NCBI GenBank assembly: GCA_019747615.1
Contig: JAIEQQ010000252.1
Coordinates: forward strand, 1 to 5,878
From: Phycisphaerales bacterium
GTDB taxonomy: Bacteria; Planctomycetota; Phycisphaerae; Phycisphaerales; UBA1924
DNA length: 5,878 nucleotides
Reading direction: 5' to 3'
Shown here: in pieces, positions 1 through 5,877 of the stretch
How the letters are laid out: each line of letters starts with the position of its first letter
How positions within the stretch are numbered: position 1 is the stretch's first letter
Notes under the pieces: generated by a model
Databases searched by the model: none
What the model was told of the DNA's origin: nothing
What the model saw: the letters and a program-made list of their open reading frames with translations, nothing else
Program-made: the position numbers and the translations under genes

Positions 1-2
1 TA

Positions 3-53
3 TGCAAAGTCAGCCCCAAGCGGACAATCTCGGGCGAGGTCGTTAATTACTGA
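3..53 (+). pseudogene. Upstream piece of imuB in a shifted frame
   Basis: This short open stretch enters from the left edge and ends at a TGA at 51-53. It reads CKVSPKRTISGEVVNY. In ImuB proteins a segment ending in a GE-plus-helix pattern lies directly before the RLGFxARVAIAPT strand, and that strand begins here in the next frame at about position 47. Joining the two by one backward base after AAT (45-47) gives GEVVNLLKRLGFGARVAIAP, a continuous family-like sequence. I therefore read it as the upstream part of the same gene, separated by a one-base deletion, a sequencing error or a recoding event. The identification rests on about 16 residues, so it is tentative. Confidence 0.5.
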
Positions 54-1237
54 AAAGACTGGGCTTTGGCGCACGGGTGGCGATCGCGCCGACATTCACC
101 TGCGCCAGCGCGATGGCCAAGTGGGGGGAGAATCCGCTGACGGTGGTGCGTGATGGCGAGCAGCGTCGGGCTTTGGCGAGCCTGCCTGTCGCGGCTTTGA
201 GTGATGACGCTCAGACGCTTCAGGGGATGGCGGAGCTGGGAATGCAGCGCGTGGAGCAGGTGATGGCGCTCTCGCGAGCGCAGATTGTGACGCGGTTTGG
301 CCTGCCGGTGCTGGCGTGGATCGATCGGGCGATGGGCGACGCGACCGAGACAATCAACCCGGTGTGCCCGCCGCCGCCGATACGGGCCGAGATGATGTTT
401 GACGGGCCGACGGATCACTACGAATCGGTGCAAGCCGCGGCTCACATCGTGCTCGGCGACTTGGCGAAGCAGTTGAGCGAGCGGACGCTGGGAGTTCGGA
501 GGCTGGAGTGTGATGTGCTGCGCCCGCGCGCGGCACCGGAGCGTGTGGTGGTGGAGCTGAGCCGAGCGAGCGCGAATCTGAAGCATGTGTGGGGGATGCT
601 GCGGACGAAGCTGGAGAAGATCGATCTGAGCGTGATGGTCGAGGGGCTGGTGATGACCGCGGCCCGCACCGCCCGTCTTCGCGACCAGCAGACGGTTCAT
701 CAGGATCTGGGTGGCCAAGAAGAGAACGGCGATGGTGCCGCGGCGATCGGCGAGCTGACCGACACACTGGTGAACCGTCTTGGGCCTGATCGCGTGGTGC
801 GACGGGTGCTGCGGGCATCACACCTGCCCGAGCGTGGTTTCTGCGAGCACTCGGTGATGGAGCCGATCGTGACGACGGCAGCGCTGTCGCCAAGGGATCG
901 ACCGACGGTGCTCTTTGATGAGCCGCTGCCGGCGGAGGTCATCGCGCTCACGCCCGATGGGCCGGTGATGGAACTCGGCTGGCGCGGCAGCGCGGGCGTG
1001 CGGGAGGCCGTCATCGCGTGCATCGGCCCGGAGCGCATCGGGCCGGAGTGGTGGCGCTGGTGCGGGACAATCAGCGGGCCGCGCTGCAGTGCGCCGCCGC
1101 CGGATCGCGATTACTTCGCGGTTCAGCTTGCGTCGGGCGTGTGGCTGTGGGCGTGTCGGCAGGTTAAGCGAAGTGGGGATGGTGGGGGGGATGGCGGGGG
1201 CGGTGGGCGGTGGTTTGTACATGGTGAGTGGGGATAA
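47..1237 (+). CDS. imuB: ImuB-like Y-family DNA polymerase homologue, C-terminal part (mutasome)
   Basis: ImuB is a Y-family polymerase relative without catalytic residues. In known systems it bridges DnaE2 and the sliding clamp during damage-induced mutagenesis. The visible part begins at the end of the palm (RLGFGARVAIAPTFTCASAM). It continues through a thumb-like helical region (ASLPVAALSDDAQTLQGMAELGM) and a little-finger region starting near PPPPIRAEMMFDGP. It ends with the usual ImuB tail: GPERIGPEWW, DYFAVQLASGVWLW and RWFVHGEW. A stop (TAA 44-46) precedes this frame. The first plausible start, GTG at 77, lies inside the conserved domain, so it is probably not the true start, and about 120-150 N-terminal residues would lie upstream. 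The expected QLxLF clamp motif is replaced by HQDLGG (208-213 counted from the GTG). A glycine-rich insert occupies residues 367-377. dnaE2 follows after 25 nt, so the two are probably co-transcribed. The family call is firm; whether the gene is intact is not. Confidence 0.85.
   Translation, partial: LLKRLGFGARVAIAPTFTCASAMAKWGENPLTVVRDGEQRRALASLPVAALSDDAQTLQGMAELGMQRVEQVMALSRAQIVTRFGLPVLAWIDRAMGDATETINPVCPPPPIRAEMMFDGPTDHYESVQAAAHIVLGDLAKQLSERTLGVRRLECDVLRPRAAPERVVVELSRASANLKHVWGMLRTKLEKIDLSVMVEGLVMTAARTARLRDQQTVHQDLGGQEENGDGAAAIGELTDTLVNRLGPDRVVRRVLRASHLPERGFCEHSVMEPIVTTAALSPRDRPTVLFDEPLPAEVIALTPDGPVMELGWRGSAGVREAVIACIGPERIGPEWWRWCGTISGPRCSAPPPDRDYFAVQLASGVWLWACRQVKRSGDGGGDGGGGGRWFVHGEWG
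1175..1207 (+). other. Potential G-quadruplex motif in the imuB 3' end
   Basis: Four G-runs (1175-1178, 1184-1190, 1196-1200, 1205-1207) are separated by spacers of 5, 5 and 4 nt, which fits the G3+N1-7 pattern on the coding strand and in the mRNA. The run encodes the glycine-rich insert of ImuB and ends 55 nt before the dnaE2 start codon, so folding could affect translation of the downstream gene. The G7 run is also prone to slippage. The pattern is seen directly; any function is inferred. Confidence 0.5.
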
Positions 1238-1251
1238 GCACGAGCGGGGAT

Positions 1252-1256
1252 GAGGA
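1252..1256 (+). promoter_or_regulatory. Ribosome binding site of dnaE2
   Basis: GAGGA lies 6 nt before the ATG at 1263 within the short imuB-dnaE2 gap, a reasonable Shine-Dalgarno match and spacing. It supports ATG 1263 over the in-frame ATG at 1287. No promoter-like sequence is evident in the 25-nt gap. Confidence 0.6.
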
Positions 1257-1262
1257 CGAGCG

Positions 1263-4200
1263 ATGCCGGAACTGCCGCAGGCCAAAATGAAGCCACACCC
1301 GTTCAAGACGCCGCCGGCAGCGGCGGCGGCGGGGCCGGTGCTGGCAGATGAACCGGCGTATGCGGAGCTGGCGGTCACGAGCAACTACACGTTTTTGACC
1401 GGCGCGAGTTTTCCGGAGGAGATGGTGCAGCACGCCGCGGCTCTGGGGCATCGCGCTGTGGGCATCACCGACACGCACTCGCTGGCGGGCGTGGTGCGGG
1501 CGCACGTGAAGGCGAAGGAACTGGGCGTGCGCCTTGTGCTCGGTGCGCGATTGGTGCTGCGAGACGTGAGCGGGTGTTCGCTCTTGGTGTATCCGACGGA
1601 CAAGGCGGCGTACGGGCGGCTGTGCCGTCTGCTGACGACGGGCAAACGCCGCGCACCAAAGGGCGAGTGTCATCTGATGCTCGCGGATGTCGCGGCGCAC
1701 GCCGAAGGCTTGCTCTGCGTGGTGGTGCCCGAGGAGGAACTCGCAGATGAACTCGGCGTCGTGCTGGATCGGCTGCACGAGATCTTCGACGATGATCGCT
1801 TCTCGCTCGCGGCGTCGTGGTCCTACGGCGCGAGCGACTCGCAGCGCATCGAGCGGCTGGCGGCGCTGGCCAGCGAGCATTGGGTGCCGCTGGTGGCGAT
1901 CAACGATGTACACGCCCACACGCCCGAGCGCCGCCCGCTGCAAGACGTGCTGACCTGCATCCGCCACGGCTGCACGTTGGACGAGGCGGGCACGCGGCTT
2001 CATGCCAACGCCGAGCGGCACTTAAAGCCGGCGCACGAGATGCACCGGCTGTTTGCGAGATATCCGCGAGCGATCCAGCGGGCGATGCAGATCGTGCAGC
2101 GCACCGCGGGCTTCTCGCTGGACCAGATCAAGTACGAGTATCCAAGCGAGGTGGTGCCGCCGGGCGTTACGCCGATGGAGCACTTGCGAGCGTTGGTGGA
2201 TGAGGGCGTTCGCGAGCGATACCCGCAGGGCGTGAGCGAGGCGGTGCGACGCCAGATCGAGCACGAGCTGAGCCTGATCGCGGACCTGAACTATGCGTCG
2301 TATTTCCTCACGGTGCATGATCTCGTGCGATTCGCACGCAAGGGCGAGCCGGGGGAAGGGGGCGGAGGGGGGGCGATCGGCTGGGTGCCGATCTTGTGCC
2401 AGGGGCGCGGGGCCGCGGCGAACTCCGTCGTCTGCTTCTGCCTTGGCGTTACTGCGGTGGATCCCACGAAGATCAAGCTGCTCTTTGAGCGCTTCATCAG
2501 CAAGGAGCGCAACGAGCCGCCGGACATCGATATCGATTTCGAGCATCAGCGGCGTGAGGAGGTGATCCAGTACATCTATCGCAAATACGGGCGCGAGCGG
2601 GCGGCGCTCACGGCGGAGGTGATCACGTATCGGCGGCGCAGCGCCGTGCGCGATGTCGGCAAGGCGCTGGGCCTGTCGCTTGATGTTGTCGATCGGCTCG
2701 CGAAGAACATCGAGTGGTGGGACGAGGGTGGGCTGAATGTCAAAGCCCTGCGCGAGATGGGCATGAACCCGCAGGAGCCGGCGCTGCAATGGCTGGTGCG
2801 GCTCAGCACCGAGATCCTGAGCTTCCCGCGCCATCTCTCGCAGCACGTCGGCGGGTTCGTGATCACGCGCCACCCGCTGTGCGAACTGGTGCCGGTGGAG
2901 AACGCCGCGATGCCGGATCGGACGGTGATCGAGTGGGACAAGGACGATATTGACGCGATGGGCATGATGAAGGTGGACGTGCTGGGGCTGGGCATGCTCA
3001 GCGCGATCCGGCGGGCGCTGGATCTGGTAAACACGCATGAGCCGCGTGCGGACGGCGAGGCCTGGGAGCTTGCGAACATCCCGCACGATGATCGCCCGAC
3101 GTACGCGATGATCCAGAAGGCGGACACCGTGGGTGTGTTTCAGATCGAGAGCCGCGCGCAGATGTCGATGCTGCCAAGGCTGAAGCCCAAGGAGTTCTAC
3201 GACTTGGTGATCGAGGTGGCGATCGTGCGGCCCGGGCCGATCCAGGGCGACATGGTTCACCCGTATCTGCGCCGGCGCAACGGCGAGGAGCCGATCATCA
3301 AGGTTCACCCGAGCGTTGACAGCGTGCTGGAGCGCACGCTGGGCGTGCCGCTGTTTCAGGAGCAGTGCATGGCCCTGGCGGTGAACGCGGCGGGGTTCAC
3401 CGCGGGCGAGGCCGATCAGCTTCGACGCGCCATGGCCGCCTGGAAACGCAAGGGCGACCTGATCTATCGCTTCGGATACAAGCTGATTGAGGGCATGGTC
3501 GCGCGCGGCATCGCCCGCGAGTTTGCCGAGCGGTGCTTCGAGCAGATCAAGGGCTTCTCGGAGTATGGATTTCCTGAGAGCCACGCCGCGAGCTTTGCGC
3601 TGCTGGTGTATGCGTCGTGCTGGTTGAAGCGGCATTACCCGGCGCACTTCACTGCGGCGCTGCTCAACTCGCAGCCGATGGGTTTTTATGGGCCGGCGCA
3701 GCTCGTTCGCGACGCGAAAGAGCACGGCGTCACGGTGCGCCCGGTGGATGTGCATCGCAGCCGCTGGGATTGCACGATCGAGAGCGGTGCCCTGCGACTG
3801 GGCATGCGCATGGTCAGCGGCCTGAGCCAGACGGACGCGGACAAGATCTCGATCGCGACGCAGGGGCGAACCTTCGACACGATCCAGAAACTCTGGCGCG
3901 TCAGCGGGGCCAGCGCCAAAGCCATACGGCGACTCGCGGCGGCCGACGCCTTCGGCTCGATGCGGCTTTCTCGCCAGCAAGCGGTGTGGGACGCGCGCGT
4001 GCTGCGAGATGAATCGCTGCCGCTCTTTGAGTGCATGAGCGAGCCCGCCAGCGAGCCCGTGCCGCTTCCGGCGATCGCGCCGGATCGGCAGGTGCTGCTG
4101 GATTACGACGCGACGGGTCTTTCGCTCAAGGCGCACCCGGTGTCGTTCGTCCGTCCGCAGCTACGGCTACTGCGAGTGCGCCCGTGCGTTGATCTGCTTG

Positions 4201-4502
4201 ACGAACGACTGTGCCCCAGCGGCCAGCGTGTGCGTGTCGCGGGGCTCGTGCTCGTTCGCCAGCGCCCGGGCACCGCGAACGACGTGACGTTCATGACGAT
4301 CGAGGACGAAGGCGGGATCGCGAACCTAGTGATCTGGAAACGCGTGTACGAGCGATTCCGGCGCGAGGCCAGATCGCACTTTGTGATCGTCGACGGGCAC
4401 GTGCAGCGCGAGGGCCTGGTTGTTCACGTCGTTGTGCGATCGATCCAGCGTGCGAAGAACCATCTTGCGGAACTGGATGTGGGGGCGAGGAACTTCAGGT
4501 GA
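1263..4502 (+). CDS. dnaE2: Error-prone DNA polymerase III alpha subunit DnaE2 (ImuC)
   Basis: This C-family replicative-type polymerase performs mutagenic translesion synthesis with ImuB. The 1079 aa match the usual DnaE2 length. A 32-residue Pro/Ala-rich leader precedes the PHP domain (about 33-290). In that domain motif I is degraded (AVTSN at 37-41, no HxH), but D70-T-H72 and NDVH (214-217) remain. The palm carries QGRGAAANS (380-388, with Ala384 where Ser is usual), PPDIDIDF (419-426) and KVDVLGLG (570-577). Its catalytic aspartates are D421, D423 and D572, by correspondence with E. coli D401, D403 and D555. Fingers-type sequence follows (GVPLFQEQ at 694-701). Next come the DnaE2-type EYGFPESHAASFALLVYAS region, a helix-hairpin-helix region near RRLAAADAFGSMRLS, an ESLPLF linker (917-922) and an OB fold from about 988. 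The protein ends ARNFR, as the family does. A glycine-rich insert sits at 361-376. No exonuclease or DnaE1-type C-terminal tail is seen. The gene looks complete and functional. Confidence 0.96.
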   Translation: MPELPQAKMKPHPFKTPPAAAAAGPVLADEPAYAELAVTSNYTFLTGASFPEEMVQHAAALGHRAVGITDTHSLAGVVRAHVKAKELGVRLVLGARLVLRDVSGCSLLVYPTDKAAYGRLCRLLTTGKRRAPKGECHLMLADVAAHAEGLLCVVVPEEELADELGVVLDRLHEIFDDDRFSLAASWSYGASDSQRIERLAALASEHWVPLVAINDVHAHTPERRPLQDVLTCIRHGCTLDEAGTRLHANAERHLKPAHEMHRLFARYPRAIQRAMQIVQRTAGFSLDQIKYEYPSEVVPPGVTPMEHLRALVDEGVRERYPQGVSEAVRRQIEHELSLIADLNYASYFLTVHDLVRFARKGEPGEGGGGGAIGWVPILCQGRGAAANSVVCFCLGVTAVDPTKIKLLFERFISKERNEPPDIDIDFEHQRREEVIQYIYRKYGRERAALTAEVITYRRRSAVRDVGKALGLSLDVVDRLAKNIEWWDEGGLNVKALREMGMNPQEPALQWLVRLSTEILSFPRHLSQHVGGFVITRHPLCELVPVENAAMPDRTVIEWDKDDIDAMGMMKVDVLGLGMLSAIRRALDLVNTHEPRADGEAWELANIPHDDRPTYAMIQKADTVGVFQIESRAQMSMLPRLKPKEFYDLVIEVAIVRPGPIQGDMVHPYLRRRNGEEPIIKVHPSVDSVLERTLGVPLFQEQCMALAVNAAGFTAGEADQLRRAMAAWKRKGDLIYRFGYKLIEGMVARGIAREFAERCFEQIKGFSEYGFPESHAASFALLVYASCWLKRHYPAHFTAALLNSQPMGFYGPAQLVRDAKEHGVTVRPVDVHRSRWDCTIESGALRLGMRMVSGLSQTDADKISIATQGRTFDTIQKLWRVSGASAKAIRRLAAADAFGSMRLSRQQAVWDARVLRDESLPLFECMSEPASEPVPLPAIAPDRQVLLDYDATGLSLKAHPVSFVRPQLRLLRVRPCVDLLDERLCPSGQRVRVAGLVLVRQRPGTANDVTFMTIEDEGGIANLVIWKRVYERFRREARSHFVIVDGHVQREGLVVHVVVRSIQRAKNHLAELDVGARNFR
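1309..1328 (+). other. GC-only hairpin early in dnaE2
   Basis: CGCCGCCG (1309-1316) and CGGCGGCG (1321-1328) form a perfect 8-bp stem with a 4-nt loop. The stem begins 46 nt inside the ORF, in the stretch encoding the polyalanine run (residues 19-23). It could slow early elongation, but it may only reflect Ala codons in a GC-rich genome. Confidence 0.35.
2351..2373 (+). other. Potential G-quadruplex / G-run inside dnaE2
   Basis: G-runs of 5 (2351-2355), 5 (2358-2362) and 7 (2367-2373) lie close together. The last can split into two triplets, which meets the four-run criterion. They encode the glycine-rich insert just before the conserved QGRG loop of the polymerase. One-base slippage in the G7 run would abolish the palm domain. 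Confidence 0.45.
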
Positions 4503-4508
4503 GGAGCG

Positions 4509-4543
4509 GTCAGTTGTCAGTTGTCAGTTGCCAGTTGTCAGTC
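4509..4543 (+). repeat. Heptanucleotide tandem array (GTCAGTT)5
   Basis: There are five consecutive 7-bp units: three exact GTCAGTT copies (4509-4529), then GCCAGTT and GTCAGTC. The array starts 6 nt after the dnaE2 stop codon. It is less GC-rich than the genes around it and has no coding potential. Heptanucleotide tandem repeats are known from other bacterial genomes, notably cyanobacterial STRR sequences. Confidence 0.85.
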
Positions 4544-4557
4544 AATCGGCTGTCAGC

Positions 4558-4835
4558 GTGCTCTGTTGAAACGTTGGGCATGTCTTGAAAGCCCGAAGGG
4601 CTTAACGCCAGTAGCCGGGGCGTTGAGCGAGTCCGCGAGCGAAACCCCCGGACACTGCCGGGGATTGCTTTGCACCCCGAAGGGGTGCACGTTTTCTAGT
4701 CAGCGACGTGTACCCCTTCGGGGTACAGGAGTTCAAGGCCGCATACCGGGGTGTCGCTCGAAGACTCGCTCCACACCCCGGCTACTGGCGTGCAGCCCTC
4801 CGGGCTGAAGAACGTGGGAGGTTTCAACAGAGCAC
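4558..4835. repeat. Composite inverted-repeat element with nested hairpins
   Basis: Two arms (4558-4691 and 4707-4835) are imperfect inverted copies around a 15-nt centre. The outer ends are a perfect 15-bp inverted pair, GTGCTCTGTTGAAAC (4558-4572) and its complement (4821-4835). A 16-bp core, ACGCCAGTAGCCGGGG (4605-4620), recurs inverted at 4776-4791. Each arm holds three hairpins. The outer ones are AAGCCC/GGGCTT at 4589-4603 and CAGCCC/GGGCTG at 4793-4807. The middle ones are CCGGGG/CCCCGG at 4615-4651 and a perfect 9-bp stem, 4746-4754 with 4773-4781. The inner ones are TGCACCCC/GGGGTGCA at 4671-4689 and TGTACCCC/GGGGTACA at 4709-4727. Loops read TTC or TCC in one orientation, giving C(UUCG)G or C(UCCG)G tetraloops. 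Short ORFs crossing it look spurious. From memory, similar sequences recur in planctomycete genomes. It may be a non-autonomous mobile unit, a REP-like repeat or a bidirectional terminator. Confidence 0.8.
4671..4697 (+). terminator. Possible Rho-independent terminator for imuB-dnaE2
   Basis: A perfect 8-bp GC-rich stem with a GAA loop (4671-4689) is followed by CGTTTTCT. On the plus strand this gives the only strong hairpin with a T-rich tail downstream of dnaE2, 168 nt after the stop. The T-run is short (four T), so termination may be partial. It is the inner hairpin of the left arm of the inverted-repeat element. Confidence 0.45.
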
Positions 4836-4855
4836 CTTCAGCCGTCGGCCGAAGG
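4835..4855. repeat. Short hairpin at the right border of the inverted-repeat element
   Basis: CCTTCAGCC (4835-4843) pairs with GGCCGAAGG (4847-4855) around a 3-nt loop, with one A-C mismatch. It begins at the last base of the terminal inverted repeat. It lies 78 nt beyond the stop of the minus-strand gene, so it could help end that transcript, although no T-tract follows on the minus strand. Confidence 0.45.
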
Positions 4856-4864
4856 CAGAGCAGA

Positions 4865-4899
4865 GAGCAAGGAGTAACGAGCAACGAGCAAGCAGCAAT
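4865..4899 (+). repeat. Heptanucleotide tandem array (GAGCAAC-like, 5 units)
   Basis: There are five 7-bp units: GAGCAAG, GAGTAAC, GAGCAAC, GAGCAAG and CAGCAAT. The array is A-rich and non-coding and ends 33 nt before the stop of the minus-strand gene. Its unit differs from the array at 4509-4543, but unit length and copy number are the same. The two arrays flank the inverted-repeat element. Confidence 0.7.
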
Positions 4900-4932
4900 A
4901 AACACTGAGCGATGGAGACAGAACAGTGGATC

Positions 4933-5877
4933 TCAGCCGCGCCAGATGCGCCACGAGGCACCGATGAGCAGCACGAGCACCGGCAGCCCGAGGACCAGGC
5001 CCCAGCGCAGCGCGCTGAGCTGTGAGTCGGCGAGATTTGGGATCATGGCGACGCTGGTGGCGGTGACGCCGCGCTGGATGAGTTCATCGCGACCGGCGAG
5101 CCAGTTGATGCCCGCGATGAAGAACTCCCAGTTGGCTGGGAAGACCAGCGACTCGCGCCCGTCGATGCTCGCACGTTGGGCGGCGAGTGCGTCGATGAAC
5201 CACGTGTTCGAGCCCATCACCAGCAAACGCTGGCGGTCGCCCCGTTGGAGCGTGCGCTCGATCGAAGCGCCGACGACCCACGCGGCCCCGGGCTTGTCGG
5301 GCGCCAGTGCGGCGTTGTCGTCGCTGGGGCTGTCGAACGCCGGCAGGCGGCTCATCGTCGCGCGCTGCTGATCATTGAATGAGCGAAACGTCTGCCACTC
5401 ACTCTCGGCCCAGATCGATGGCGAAGCGGGGACGGTGATCACCGGCTGGATGTCCACGCCGGCGACCGGCGCGATGCGCATCGGCACGCACCAAGGCAAT
5501 CGGAGCGTCAAGCCCTCGATCGCGGCGCTCATCAGGTGCGGCGTGCCTGCGGTGGTCATCTGCATGACACCCGAGACTTGGCGGCGAGCCGCGGCGAGAG
5601 ACTCGGTCATCAGCGGCTTTCCGGATTCGACCGTCAGACCCAGCGGCTGCAAGAAACTCACCATCGCATCGGCGGCGCCCGCGGCCCGAGTCGAAGAGAC
5701 GCTGACGTTGAACATCACCGCTCGCCCGTCTTCGAACAGCGTCTGCGCCGCCTTGGCGAGATTGCCGACCTGTGTTGCGGATTCGAGGGTTGCTGCCTCT
5801 TGCCCAACGACGACGAAGACGACCGGGCGATTTGCGGCGCCGGCATCGACGACGCTTTGCGGGAGGGCGGTGCCGAG
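4933..5877 (-). CDS. GldG-like ABC-transporter auxiliary membrane protein, C-terminal part
   Basis: The frame is open to the window edge, so 314 C-terminal residues are visible and the start lies outside. The GTG at 5718 is inside the domain and is not a likely start. The fragment matches the pattern of GldG / ABC-type auxiliary proteins. It has an alpha/beta segment (VVFVVVGQEA), a helix and strand of the type AKAAQTLFEDGRAVMFNVSV, a lobe with FLQPLGLTVESG, and a later strand RLLVMGSNTWF (217-227). Next comes the hallmark WEFFIAGINWLAGRDELI (250-267), then one hydrophobic transmembrane helix at about 294-311 ending in a short basic tail (RIWRG). Such proteins usually sit beside an ABC ATPase and permease, in gliding or uncharacterised export systems, with the soluble part outside the cytoplasm. 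Those partners would lie beyond the right edge. The gene is convergent with dnaE2 and not functionally linked to it. The family is a fair call; the substrate is unknown. Confidence 0.7.
   Translation of the reverse strand, partial: LGTALPQSVVDAGAANRPVVFVVVGQEAATLESATQVGNLAKAAQTLFEDGRAVMFNVSVSSTRAAGAADAMVSFLQPLGLTVESGKPLMTESLAAARRQVSGVMQMTTAGTPHLMSAAIEGLTLRLPWCVPMRIAPVAGVDIQPVITVPASPSIWAESEWQTFRSFNDQQRATMSRLPAFDSPSDDNAALAPDKPGAAWVVGASIERTLQRGDRQRLLVMGSNTWFIDALAAQRASIDGRESLVFPANWEFFIAGINWLAGRDELIQRGVTATSVAMIPNLADSQLSALRWGLVLGLPVLVLLIGASWRIWRG

Noticed and set aside
1238..1262. LexA-type SOS box in front of dnaE2
   Set aside because: The 25-nt gap shows no recognisable operator palindrome. Damage control of the operon would act upstream of imuB, outside the window.
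2022..4136. 704-codon minus-strand open frame opposite dnaE2
   Set aside because: It is rich in His, Arg and Leu, a typical antisense shadow of a GC-rich gene. The plus strand encodes a full-length polymerase with all catalytic motifs.
4521..4808. Plus-strand 95-codon ORF across the intergenic repeats
   Set aside because: It is built from the heptamer array and the left and right arms of the inverted-repeat element, has no ribosome binding site and no domain-like pattern. Such ORFs are a common artefact of repeats of this type.
4509..4899. CRISPR-like array, suggested by the repeated short units
   Set aside because: Units are only 7 bp, directly adjacent and without spacers. The larger repeats are inverted, not direct.
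4696..4905. Small minus-strand ORF within the element and right array
   Set aside because: Its translation mirrors the peptide made from the opposite arm, as expected for inverted repeats, and it ends in low-complexity sequence.
4751..5371. Plus-strand 206-codon ORF
   Set aside because: It begins inside the repeat element and then runs antisense to the GldG-like gene, whose protein has coherent domain features. The plus-strand product does not.
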